37,134 nucleotides of DNA from an uncultured Actinomycetes bacterium (GTDB taxonomy: Bacteria; Actinomycetota; Coriobacteriia; Coriobacteriales; Atopobiaceae), in contig ONMP01000004.1 in assembly GCA_900318935.1 (NCBI GenBank), positions 1-37,134 on the forward strand, in the 5' to 3' direction. How positions within the stretch are numbered: the first letter of the stretch is position 1; each line of letters starts with the position of its first letter. Under the pieces are notes generated by a model. It saw only the letters and a list, made by a program, of their open reading frames with translations. It made no database searches and was not told the origin of the DNA. The translations under genes and the position numbers were made by a program. This document shows, piece after piece, positions 6,689-14,527 of the stretch.

Positions 6689-7267
6689 TCAGCGTCCCAG
6701 CAACTCCCAAAGCTTGGCGCGCAAATCAGGAGAGAGGCGGTCCTCGACAGTCATGCGCATGTGAGAGCGATCGTCGTGCGCGAGGGCAACCTGATCGTTG
6801 GCCACCTGCATGTCGCCTGCAAGAAGCTGGCTCGAGATCGTGGTGACGGGAATACCGCCCACCGTCGCCCGAATGGCATTATCAGACGTGACGAGCAGCA
6901 CGTCGCGTCCCTGCGTGCGCGCACGGACGACGTGGCGCTCGATGACCGTGTCTGCCGACTCGCCCGCGCGCGAAAACACCACTCGCACGCCGCCGGGCAC
7001 GAAGGTCGGACGATGCTCCGAAAGGTTCCCCGCGGCGTCAAAGACAACGATAGCCTCGTATTTGCCCTGCGCATAGGTTGCGACATCGGCAACAAGTACC
7101 GTCCGCGCCGCGTCGAAGGGGTCGTGACCGTAGGGATCGCGCGAAAGCGAGGCCACGTCAGCCAACGCACCTGCGCCGGCATGCTCGTCAATAAGCGCAG
7201 AGTAGCGCGGCGACGCACCGATGACGTTGTAGCCATCAACCACGAGAAGGGGCTTGGATGAGGTCAT
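6689..7267 (-). CDS. yacP: NYN-domain ribonuclease of the YacP/Rae1 family
   Basis: YacP (Rae1) proteins are PIN-like NYN endoribonucleases; the Bacillus protein cuts mRNA in the ribosomal A site. The product is 192 residues beginning MTSSKPLLVVDGYNVIG, which holds the first acidic active-site residue. It continues with VVFDAAGN, a VVFSRAGESADTVIE segment and LLVTSDNAIR, all typical of the family. The start codon overlaps the rlmB stop by four bases (ATGA), indicating translational coupling. cysS-rlmB-yacP is a conserved neighbourhood in Gram-positive bacteria. The 130 bases between this gene and tRNA-Thr hold only the tRNA promoter. Confidence 0.9.
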   Translation of the reverse strand: MTSSKPLLVVDGYNVIGASPRYSALIDEHAGAGALADVASLSRDPYGHDPFDAARTVLVADVATYAQGKYEAIVVFDAAGNLSEHRPTFVPGGVRVVFSRAGESADTVIERHVVRARTQGRDVLLVTSDNAIRATVGGIPVTTISSQLLAGDMQVANDQVALAHDDRSHMRMTVEDRLSPDLRAKLWELLGR

Positions 7268-8307
7268 GAGCTAAGCTCCTGAACATCCGTTTCAGAAAGA
7301 ACTGCCTCGCCTTCCAAGTCGACAGATCCAGACTCTGCGGTAGTATCGTTGCTCATAGTCCGCCTCAACCACTCGTAGCAGAGAGCCGTTGCCGCCTGCG
7401 CCACGTTGAGAGACTCAACCTGTCCGCGCTGGGGCAGACGGCATTCGAAGTCGCAGCGTTTGCGCATGAGAGCAGAGACGCCTGAGCCCTCAGAACCCAT
7501 CACCAAGCAAATGCGTCCTTCAAGCGGCGCGTGCCACACGTCGTCGTGCGCGTGCTCGGTGGCAGCGCATACCCAGAAACCAGCCTCTTTGAGCTGATCC
7601 GCCGCCGTCGCGAGGTTGGGCACTTGGGCAATGGGGACATGCAGCACCGCTCCAGCGGAGGTCTTGTAAGCAGCAGTCCCCACGCGAGCCGCGCGAGCAT
7701 TGGCAACCACGACACCAGCTGCCCCCACGACCTCGGCCGTGCGCACGATGGCTCCGAAGTTGCCCTCATCCGTCACATGGTCAAGCAGCAAGACGAGCGC
7801 GTCGCCTTCTCCAGCCGCCGCGATAACCTCGGTGAGTTCTGCATACTCGAACGGCTCGACCTCCAGCATGATACCCTGGTGCGCACCATGGGAAGACCGC
7901 CCGCCAAGGCGATCGCGCGCCACGTACTCCACCGGTACATCCCGTTGCTCCAGGCGCACGACAAGCTCCTCAAGCGCCCGGTCGCGCTCCCCCACGGTAG
8001 TTGCCACCAATGCACGCCGAAGCGGCACACGTGCGTCGATAGCTTCGGCGCAGGCACGGCGTCCTTCGATGAAGTCGCCCGCCGGGCGTTTGCGCTGGAC
8101 GCCGGAACGCTGTACGCCCGCACGCTGAGAGCCGGATCGGGGACCGCCAGCGCGACCACCAGAACGCTGTTGACCCCCACGTCCGTACGCCGCCCCCTTT
8201 CGCCCGGGTTTCTTGTCCCCACGTGATGGGGCATATGGCTTGTGGTCGCGCTTGCCCGTGCCGCCACGGACGTCGCGCCCGGGTTTTCTCGACTGGTTCT
8301 TTGCCAT
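7264..8307 (-). CDS. rlmB: 23S rRNA 2'-O-ribose methyltransferase, RlmB/TrmH family
   Basis: SPOUT-class methyltransferase expected to methylate the 2'-OH of guanosine 2251 (E. coli numbering) in 23S rRNA using SAM. The product is 347 residues from ATG 8307, which has an AAAGGAA site. An upstream in-frame extension to 8385 is rejected because it runs into repeat DNA. Residues 1-77 are a disordered Arg/Gly/Ser/Gln-rich tail with local repeats (SQRAGVQRSGVQR). Then comes the SpoU substrate-binding domain (FIEGRRACAEAI ... HQGIML) and the knotted catalytic domain, with EGNFGAIVRTAE, VMGSEGSGVS and SLNVAQAAT as motifs 1-3. The tail probably binds rRNA. It overlaps yacP by four bases and lies downstream of cysS. 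The exact target nucleotide is inferred from family and context. Confidence 0.92.
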   Translation of the reverse strand: MAKNQSRKPGRDVRGGTGKRDHKPYAPSRGDKKPGRKGAAYGRGGQQRSGGRAGGPRSGSQRAGVQRSGVQRKRPAGDFIEGRRACAEAIDARVPLRRALVATTVGERDRALEELVVRLEQRDVPVEYVARDRLGGRSSHGAHQGIMLEVEPFEYAELTEVIAAAGEGDALVLLLDHVTDEGNFGAIVRTAEVVGAAGVVVANARAARVGTAAYKTSAGAVLHVPIAQVPNLATAADQLKEAGFWVCAATEHAHDDVWHAPLEGRICLVMGSEGSGVSALMRKRCDFECRLPQRGQVESLNVAQAATALCYEWLRRTMSNDTTAESGSVDLEGEAVLSETDVQELSS

Positions 8308-8392
8308 AGGGTTCCTTTCAGAATGCTCAGGGCACGAGGACCTGCCCAAGGGAATCGTCAAATCGGCCGGTGGCACAAGGGGCACACCAAAA

Positions 8393-8457
8393 GGGACAGT
8401 CCCCTCGGTACCCAGGGGACTGCCCCCCTGTCACCGTGACTGGAGGGACAGTCCCCC
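8393..8457. repeat. Cluster of GGGGAC/GTCCCC palindromes
   Basis: This holds three imperfect palindromes in 65 bases: GGGACAGTCCC, GGGGACTGCCCCC and GGGACAGTCCCCC, with a GGTACCCA centre after the first. It fills the gap between cysS and rlmB and looks like a decayed version of the double element at 16455-16514. It could fold and end cysS transcription. Confidence 0.75.
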
Positions 8458-8499
8458 TTCGTGTACCCCCGAATACTCCGAGCACCTCGTTTGTTTCGC

Positions 8500-9975
8500 T
8501 TACTTACGGCGGAGACGGGCGCCGGCAGCGGTATCTTCCACCACGAGACCAAGCTCGGCTATGCCATCGCGTATCGCATCGGCCGTACCCCAGTCGCGCG
8601 CGGCACGGGCCTCTTGGCGGGCGGCAAGAAGCGCTTGAGCGGCCTCATCGGGGTCATCGCCCGCATAGCCCGCGCGGTCGGCAGCCAGCCCAACCAGCTC
8701 GACGGGCAGCTCGCTCTTCTTCGTCTCCTTGGAGAGGTCGATTCCCAGCACGCCGCAGAGCTCCACGATGGCATCAGCCGCGCGCAGCGTGACCGCCGTC
8801 TCGATGGTGCCCGCCGCCTCGGAGAGGTACTTGTTTGCGGTGGTGACCAGACCAAATACCGACGCGACGCCACCGGCCGTGTTGAAGTCATCGTCCATGG
8901 CCGCGACAAACTCGCGCTCCGCCTCGTCGATGGCAGCGCCCAGCGCGCGATCGGCGTCGGTAAGGTGGCCATCAGGATTTGCCGCCTCAGCCGCCCAGCG
9001 GAGGTTCTTGACACAGCCCACGAGCCGTTCAAGCGAACTCACGGCACCGTCAAGACGGTCGAACGAGAAGTCGAGCGGCGCGCGATAATGCGTCTGCAGC
9101 ATGAGGATGCGCACGGCATTGGCCGGGTAGCGGTCAAGCACCTCTTTCAGGGTGTAGAAGTTGCCGAGGCTCTTTGACATCTTCTCTTCGTTGATCTGGA
9201 GCATGCCCGTGTGCATCCAGACATTCGCCAGAGGTGCGTGCCAGGCGCACATTGCCTGGGCGGTTTCGTTCTCGTGGTGCGGGAAGATGAGATCCGAGCC
9301 ACCGCCATGAATGTCGATGGGCGTGCCCAGATAGCGATGGATCATGGCGCAGCACTCGGTATGCCAGCCGGGACGCCCCTCGCCCCATGGGCTCGGCCAA
9401 CTCGGCTCTCCGGGCTTGGCGGCCTTCCAAAGGGCGAAATCGAAGGGGTCGCGCTTCTCGTCGTTGACCTCCACGCGCTCGCCAGCTCGCAACTGGTCGA
9501 GATCACGGCCCGAGAGGATGCCATAGGCCTTGTCGCTGCGCACGGAGAAGTACACGTCGCCACTCGGCACGGGATACGCGCAGCCCTCGTCGATGAGCAG
9601 CTGAATCATCTCCTGCATGGCCTCGATCTCGCGCGTGGCGCGCGGACGGATGTCCGGGTCGAGGATGCCGAAGCGATGCATCTGCTCGATGAACTTGTCA
9701 CTGAATTCCTCGGCAACCTCGGCAGCGGTGCGACCTTGTTCATTCGCACGGTTAATGATCTTGTCATCGACATCGGTGAGGTTCTGCGCGAAGGTGACCT
9801 CATACCCCTTGTACATGAGGTAGCGGCGAATCACGTCAAAGCTCAGGAACGTGCGGCCGTTGCCGATATGAATCTGGTCGTAGACCGTCGGCCCGCACAC
9901 GTACATGCGAATCTTGCCAGGCTCGATGGGTTCGAGCTCCTGCTTGCGGTGGGTCTGGCTATTGTAGACGAGCAT
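8500..9975 (-). CDS. cysS: Cysteinyl-tRNA synthetase
   Basis: Class I synthetase that charges tRNA-Cys. The product is 491 residues starting MLVYNSQTHRKQELEPI from ATG 9975, which has an AGGAG site; an upstream in-frame extension lacks family similarity. It shows the zinc and nucleotide-binding start MYVCGPTVYD, the HIGN form of HIGH, the zinc-ligand region around WHTECCAM with HHENE further on, and KMSKSLGN as the KMSKS loop. The anticodon-binding DALR-type helical region follows. A possible -10 box (TATTAT) lies about 30 bases upstream. It is followed by rlmB and yacP after a repeat-filled gap. Confidence 0.97.
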   Translation of the reverse strand: MLVYNSQTHRKQELEPIEPGKIRMYVCGPTVYDQIHIGNGRTFLSFDVIRRYLMYKGYEVTFAQNLTDVDDKIINRANEQGRTAAEVAEEFSDKFIEQMHRFGILDPDIRPRATREIEAMQEMIQLLIDEGCAYPVPSGDVYFSVRSDKAYGILSGRDLDQLRAGERVEVNDEKRDPFDFALWKAAKPGEPSWPSPWGEGRPGWHTECCAMIHRYLGTPIDIHGGGSDLIFPHHENETAQAMCAWHAPLANVWMHTGMLQINEEKMSKSLGNFYTLKEVLDRYPANAVRILMLQTHYRAPLDFSFDRLDGAVSSLERLVGCVKNLRWAAEAANPDGHLTDADRALGAAIDEAEREFVAAMDDDFNTAGGVASVFGLVTTANKYLSEAAGTIETAVTLRAADAIVELCGVLGIDLSKETKKSELPVELVGLAADRAGYAGDDPDEAAQALLAARQEARAARDWGTADAIRDGIAELGLVVEDTAAGARLRRK

Positions 9976-10112
9976 ACGGACTCCTATCCGTCGGTTTCGC
10001 AAGACATAATAGCGCAAACGCGACGTCTCAGGCCCCCGTTGCGCTCCTCTTCACCGACGAAGTATACGTAGCGATGAGCGCCTGATCATTCTGGCAAAGA
10101 GCGGCGTAAAGA

Positions 10113-10141
10113 GGGACAAACCTACCGGAGGTGTTTGTCCC
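10113..10141. repeat. GGGACAAAC / GTTTGTCCC hairpin
   Basis: A nine-base perfect stem with an 11-base loop in the region upstream of cysS. It resembles the GGGGACAAA part of the palindromes at 14491 and 27988, so it is probably a diverged member of the same family. Confidence 0.6.
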
Positions 10142-10320
10142 ACGGGGCTGATGCTAGCGTTGTGTTCGATGCTGACTGTAGGAAGGTCAATGTATTCGGC
10201 GCACGTGCCCGCTGACAAGCCGTTCTCGCGGGCGATGTCGGAAGTGCCTTGCGGAGGGCCCATCACCGCACATGACGCGAAGCCTTTGGGTGGACGGACG
10301 CCCGAGTGCCAAATGTGGGT

Positions 10321-10489
10321 GCGAAAAGTGCAGACTTTGGCGAGTTCTGTACGGTTTTTCGGTCTCGAATTTTACGGGGGTCGCATTCTCGGTACCTTCT
10401 ACCTGCACTTTTGTGGGGTGCATTATCGCCCCTGTGGCGAATCGAGACCTGAAAACCGTACAGAACTCGCGATTCTCTGCACTTTTCGC
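10321..10489. repeat. Long inverted repeat with third internal motif copy
   Basis: The left arm (10321-10368) and right arm (10442-10489) are complementary at about 41 of 48 positions. They share GCGAAAAGTGCAGA, then GCGAGTTCTGTACGGTTTT, then GGTCTCGA, separated by short mismatched blocks. The spacer holds a further CTGCACTTTT, a third copy of the outer motif. There is no open frame and no recognisable transposase terminus. It could be a non-autonomous mobile element, a structured RNA, or a binding array. Confidence 0.85.
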
Positions 10490-10696
10490 GCTCTCAGTTG
10501 GCACTTCGTCCCAAGGTCCAAGAAACTCCACCTCACACGAAGTGTCGGTGCGGCACGATGCGCTAATGATCATGAGTCGTCACCTCCCTCCCGCAAGGCC
10601 TGCGCTTGCGAATGGCTCGATTCCCACCGGCTGATGTAATCTGAAGGAACAGCCAACTGTGCCGCGCTGAGTTAACTGGGCTGGAAGGCGCTCTCC

Positions 10697-12283
10697 CTAC
10701 GACCGTGGTATCTCGGTCCAGTCGGCTCCAGGCTCGAAGGCGCTAGAGGTACCTATGACGTCGCCCGCCTGGTTTTCGTAAGCCCGGTCGGCGCGCACCG
10801 TAACCTCCACCTCGCGACCGTCGGAGGTGGTGTAGGTGTTCACCCCGCGGATTGCCTCGGAGTAGTCTGGCGCCGCACCGCCCGCTGGCGTGGAGAATTG
10901 GGCATTGGCCGACGCCCTAAACTGCTGGTGCTGAGCGTCGCTTCTTGCCTGCCACGCGACGTTGTACGAGTCGAATGCAGCCTGCTGCTGTCTGTGCGCC
11001 GCCTGCTGCATCTGGAACGTCTGCTGGCTACGGGCGATCTGCCCCTGAGTGGCCGCCTGAATCTGGGAGGACTCCTGTCGGATGGCCTGCATGGTAAGGC
11101 TCTCGACGTCCGGATGAATCTCGATTGTGCTCACGAGGGGCAGAAATGCACTGGCGAGCTGCACGCCGAAGCTGTCCGAGGGGGCCAGGTACGTCGCCAT
11201 GAGGGGGATGCCCCAGCGGATTGTGCCTGAAGCTACGAACTGCGAGTAGTCGGGGGAGCACCAAGCTGCGCCCCGCGACGGCGCCGTCTGCGCCTGCTCA
11301 ACAGACTGTTGGCGGGGCTGCTCAGGCTGCTCAGGCTGCTGGGCACGCATGGCTGCCCTGCGCTCGCGCTGCATCCTGCCGATGAGGCCACCCCCCATGA
11401 TAAAGCCCCCCACGCCCTTATACCGGTCATCATCCGAGGTTTGCTGGGTAAAAGTCTGGCCTTGCCCGCCCTGATATCCGGAGAAGAGCGAGCCTATACC
11501 CCCAAAGGCCTCACCGACCATGTCCCCAATGGAGTCGGCAACCCCTCCCATTGCGCTCGAGACGCCCTCACCCAGATCGGTGCCCTTCTTTACTGCTTCG
11601 AGCCTCACGAATGACGCAAGCTGCCACGGACGCCCGTCAGCCGTGAATTCGTAGATGCGGAGAACGATGGCGACGAGCGCGCTCGACGAGAGGTTGCCCA
11701 TGCCGGGCGACTGCTTCCTCAAGCTCTCGAGCATCTTGGACCTCTCTCCCTCGAGGTTGCCAAAGGCGAGCTGCCTGGAGAAGCGCGGATCGGAGCCACC
11801 GACACTCGATGCGACGGCGCTCGCATTGGCGTCAGCCATCACGATTGGATCTGGCACGTCAGCGTAGTTCGACGTATCGACCCCCACGAGATGCCTGCCA
11901 TACATGGCCAGGAGCGCGTTCGTGCTCGCGCTGTTGCGCGTCCCGGCGTCGCCGATTCGCAGGGAGATGGTGCCACCCGACTGGTCACGAAGCTCGGCTT
12001 GCGCTACGAAGGGGCGAGAGCTCGTCTGTGTGCGGCGAAGCGCCGTACCGGTCACCTGCCAGCCCGACGGAACCCTCATGCGAAAGATGCCATAGCCGGA
12101 GGATGCATCCCTCACAGTGCCGTCAGCCTCGGCACCACGACCCTCCGGCGGCGAGATGTGGATGCGGTTGCCACACGAAGGACAGTAGATGACCTCCCTC
12201 ATGCCCTCGAAGCTGAAGGAGCCTCCGCATGACGGACAGGTAATGGTGTAGATCGTGGGAGCGCCCTCTTTGGCATCGGACAT
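10697..12283 (-). CDS. Zinc-ribbon protein of unknown function
   Basis: The product is 528 residues and I do not recognise a named family. Residues 11-45 form a zinc ribbon with CPSCGG and CPSCGN (C16, C19, C34, C37). A globular segment follows with a RMRVPSGWQVTGT start, reminiscent of PsbP/Mog1-like folds (weak inference). Next comes a glycine-rich stretch (VGEAFGGIGSLFSGYQGG), a proline/glutamine-rich linker (QPEQPEQPRQQ), a second globular part (MATYLAPSDSFGVQLASAF) and a glutamine/alanine-rich helical stretch (QAAHRQQQAAFDSYN). It ends with a domain reading TYTTSDGREVEVT. No signal peptide or clear membrane helix is visible. A promoter fits just upstream. It lies in the insertion between ispF and cysS, next to a divergent ATPase gene. 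Confidence 0.8.
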   Translation of the reverse strand: MSDAKEGAPTIYTITCPSCGGSFSFEGMREVIYCPSCGNRIHISPPEGRGAEADGTVRDASSGYGIFRMRVPSGWQVTGTALRRTQTSSRPFVAQAELRDQSGGTISLRIGDAGTRNSASTNALLAMYGRHLVGVDTSNYADVPDPIVMADANASAVASSVGGSDPRFSRQLAFGNLEGERSKMLESLRKQSPGMGNLSSSALVAIVLRIYEFTADGRPWQLASFVRLEAVKKGTDLGEGVSSAMGGVADSIGDMVGEAFGGIGSLFSGYQGGQGQTFTQQTSDDDRYKGVGGFIMGGGLIGRMQRERRAAMRAQQPEQPEQPRQQSVEQAQTAPSRGAAWCSPDYSQFVASGTIRWGIPLMATYLAPSDSFGVQLASAFLPLVSTIEIHPDVESLTMQAIRQESSQIQAATQGQIARSQQTFQMQQAAHRQQQAAFDSYNVAWQARSDAQHQQFRASANAQFSTPAGGAAPDYSEAIRGVNTYTTSDGREVEVTVRADRAYENQAGDVIGTSSAFEPGADWTEIPRS

Positions 12284-12324
12284 CGCACGCTTCCTTTCCT
12301 CGCGTCAAAACGATGTTTGGCACC

Positions 12325-12353
12325 AGCATACCCGAGCGCTCATCTTTTCCCAA
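12325..12353 (-). promoter_or_regulatory. Candidate promoter of the zinc-ribbon gene
   Basis: The minus strand has TTGGGA (12353-12348), a 17-base spacer and TATGCT (12330-12325), 41 bases upstream of the start codon. The match to consensus is moderate. Confidence 0.5.
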
Positions 12354-12501
12354 GCAAGAAACCGCGGAACAGAGTTTTTAGCCCTTCGGCCGACAACCGA
12401 ATCAGGCGACCACGGAACTATATTGGATCGTCACCCAGCCGCCCGTGGATATTGGCACAGCTCATCCAGCAAAGAGCGCGAGTTATCGCCTAAATCTTTG
12501 C

Positions 12502-12507
12502 TATAAT
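12502..12507 (+). promoter_or_regulatory. Extended -10 promoter of the ATPase gene
   Basis: The plus strand reads TTTGCTATAAT: a perfect TATAAT with the TGn extension, 57 bases before the start codon. No good -35 box is seen, as is common for extended -10 promoters. Confidence 0.65.
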
Positions 12508-12564
12508 TCGCTGTAGGATGCTCGCATTCGCGTGCTAGCGCGAAGTAAAGGGAAAGAAGGAGCA

Positions 12565-13989
12565 ATGACGATCGTCGGGCGAAGAAAAGAGCAGCAAGAA
12601 CTGGAGCGCCTAGGCGAGACGCCCCGCGCGGAGTTTGTGGTGGTGTATGGGCGCAGACGAGTGGGAAAGACCTACCTTGTACGCGAGTACTTCAACAAGG
12701 AGTTCGCGTTCCACGCAACGGGGATTGCGCGGGGCAACAAGGCCCTGCAGCTCGCCGGGTTCAACGAGAGCCTTCGGCGGGCGGGTGGCACGGGCGATGC
12801 GACCGACTGGATGAGCGCATTCTCACGCTTGCGCGACCTTTTAGAGTCAGGCAACGCTCTGCGAGACGTGAAGAGCGGAAAGATGGTCATCTTCATCGAT
12901 GAGATGCCGTGGCTCGACACACCAAGAGCTCAGTTCCTGCCCGCACTGGAATATTTTTGGAACATCTGGGCATCGGGACAACCGGACCTGTTGCTGATTG
13001 CTTGCGGCTCAGCCACATCTTGGATTACAAAGAACCTCCTTTCGAATCACGGAGGTCTGCACAATCGAGTCACAAGCCGCATCCACTTGGAGCCATTGTG
13101 TCTTGGGGAATGCCGCGCCTACTATGAGATGAACGGCTTGGCATTCAGCGAGCGCGAGATGCTTGAGTCATACATGGTGTTCGGGGGTGTCCCCTTCTAC
13201 CTGGACCTTCTCGATCGAAGAATCGGCCTGACACAAAACGTCGACCACCTCTGCTTCGGCAACACCGCACAGCTGCACAACGAATTCGACGAACTCTTTA
13301 GGTCCCTCTTCAGACAAGCCGATAGGCACATCCGAATCGTGCGGGTACTCGCGAGCAAGGCGAGCGGCATGAGTCGAGACGAACTCTGTGCGGCGGCTCA
13401 CATGAGCGATGGGGGTGGCCTCTCGACAACGCTTGCCGAACTTGAGCAGTGTGGGTTCATACGGCGCTTTGGAGACTTCACGAAAGCGAAGCTCGGGGAT
13501 ACGTACCAACTCATCGATTCCTTTACGCTGTTTTACCTTCGATTCGTGGAGGAGGGCCATACATCGGGTTGGTGGAACGCCAACTACGGAAGCCCCGCGA
13601 TTCGCGCGTGGAGCGGATATGCCTTTGAGCTCGTTTGCCTGCTCCATACCAAGCAGATTCTACATTCGATGGATGTGCTCGGCGTATCGCACACCGCAAG
13701 CACGTGGCGGAGCCAGTCGTCCGACAACTGCGCCCAAATAGATCTGGTAATCGACCGTGCCGACGGAATCATAAACTTGTGCGAGATGAAATACGCCGAC
13801 CATCCCTTTGCGATAACCAAGTCATACGAGCAGAGGCTGGGACTCAAACGCACGGTATTCGCGCGCGAAACGAAGTCCCGCAAGGCACTGCATATGACCT
13901 TGGTAAGCCCGCTCGGCGTCGTAAACAACACTCCTCGGGGAGCCGTGCAGGAGGTGGTGACCGCCGAGGACTTGTTTTGGCGGCCATGA
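12565..13989 (+). CDS. DUF234-type AAA+ ATPase with C-terminal nuclease-like domain
   Basis: The product is 474 residues from ATG 12565, which has a GAAAGAAGGAG site; a GTG at 12532 in frame is less likely. It starts MTIVGRRKEQQELE, followed by the P-loop GRRRVGKT (residues 29-36) and Walker B MVIFIDEMPW. A helical lid and a winged-helix region come next, then a C-terminal segment QIDLVID ... INLCEMKYA with the D and ExK spacing of a PD-(D/E)XK nuclease fold. This is the layout of the archaeal-type ATPase/DUF234 family, found widely and patchily in anaerobes; its biological role is unknown. It is on the opposite strand to its neighbours and ends nine bases from ispF, breaking the usual ispF-cysS linkage, which suggests acquisition by transfer. 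Confidence 0.85.
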   Translation: MTIVGRRKEQQELERLGETPRAEFVVVYGRRRVGKTYLVREYFNKEFAFHATGIARGNKALQLAGFNESLRRAGGTGDATDWMSAFSRLRDLLESGNALRDVKSGKMVIFIDEMPWLDTPRAQFLPALEYFWNIWASGQPDLLLIACGSATSWITKNLLSNHGGLHNRVTSRIHLEPLCLGECRAYYEMNGLAFSEREMLESYMVFGGVPFYLDLLDRRIGLTQNVDHLCFGNTAQLHNEFDELFRSLFRQADRHIRIVRVLASKASGMSRDELCAAAHMSDGGGLSTTLAELEQCGFIRRFGDFTKAKLGDTYQLIDSFTLFYLRFVEEGHTSGWWNANYGSPAIRAWSGYAFELVCLLHTKQILHSMDVLGVSHTASTWRSQSSDNCAQIDLVIDRADGIINLCEMKYADHPFAITKSYEQRLGLKRTVFARETKSRKALHMTLVSPLGVVNNTPRGAVQEVVTAEDLFWRP

Positions 13990-13998
13990 TTCGCCGCG

Positions 13999-14472
13999 CT
14001 AGCGTTCGAGCAGGGCGACGGCCCAGGCGGCAATGCCTTCTTCACGACCGACGAATCCCAGGCGCTCGGTAGTCGTGGCCTTCACGCCCACGCTCTCGAC
14101 CGGAATGCCCAACGCAGCGGCAAGGTTCGCGCGCATCTGCTCGCGATACGGGGCGAGCTTGGGCACCTGCGCGGCCACCGTGCAGTCCACGTCCAGAATC
14201 GCGAAGCCCTCCTCCCGCACGAGCACCGCGACGCGCGAGAGCAGCACCATGGAGTCCGCCCCCTCGTAGGCGGGGTCGGTGTCGGGGAAGTGCTTGCCGA
14301 TGTCACCTAGACGCGCCGCGCCAAGCACGGCATCGGCCACGGCATGCGCCAGCACGTCAGCGTCGGAGTGGCCAAGAAGGCCGCGTTCGCTCGGCACGTC
14401 AACGCCGCCCAAGATGCACTTCCTCCCCTCGGCGAACTGATGCACGTCGTATCCATGTCCTATTCGCAGCAT
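13999..14472 (-). CDS. ispF: 2-C-methyl-D-erythritol 2,4-cyclodiphosphate synthase
   Basis: IspF makes the cyclic diphosphate in the MEP isoprenoid pathway, releasing CMP. The product is 157 residues, the usual size, starting [13 protein letters not shown], whose D9 and H11 are metal ligands. [20 protein letters not shown] follows with further metal-binding residues, and a C-terminal [13 protein letters not shown] motif. It follows ispD by 55 bases containing a palindromic repeat. With ispD it supplies two steps of the MEP route. Confidence 0.97.
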   Translation of the reverse strand: MLRIGHGYDVHQFAEGRKCILGGVDVPSERGLLGHSDADVLAHAVADAVLGAARLGDIGKHFPDTDPAYEGADSMVLLSRVAVLVREEGFAILDVDCTVAAQVPKLAPYREQMRANLAAALGIPVESVGVKATTTERLGFVGREEGIAAWAVALLER

Positions 14473-14490
14473 GTCTGCTCCTCTCGCGCC

Positions 14491-14521
14491 ACAAAGGGGA
14501 CAAAGGGGACAGTCCCCTTTG
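14491..14521. repeat. GGGGAC/GTCCCC palindrome between ispD and ispF
   Basis: A direct ACAAAGGGGAC precedes a perfect palindrome CAAAGGGGACAGTCCCCTTTG (21 bases around a central A, 14501-14521). It fills most of the 55-base gap between two genes of an operon, so it must be transcribed and would form a hairpin in the mRNA. Confidence 0.85.
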
Positions 14522-14527
14522 CGTTAC

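Larger units (their letters stand above)
9976..10696. other. Non-coding region between cysS and the zinc-ribbon gene
   Basis: About 720 bases hold no convincing gene. Open frames are present on both strands but show no family motif or good start site. The contents are the cysS promoter region, a GGGACAAAC hairpin at 10113-10141, and a long imperfect inverted repeat at 10321-10489. The minus strand between 10150 and 10270 reads as a short open stretch (GTSDIARENGLSAG) that could be a gene remnant. In related genomes cysS normally lies close to ispF, so this is part of an insertion or hot spot. Confidence 0.7.

Noticed and set aside
10187..10573. Minus-strand open frame across the same repeat
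   Set aside because: Same reasons; its ends fall in non-coding repeat DNA.
10151..10639. Plus-strand open frame of 162 codons across the long inverted repeat
   Set aside because: No ribosome binding site, no domain, and it crosses both arms of the repeat.
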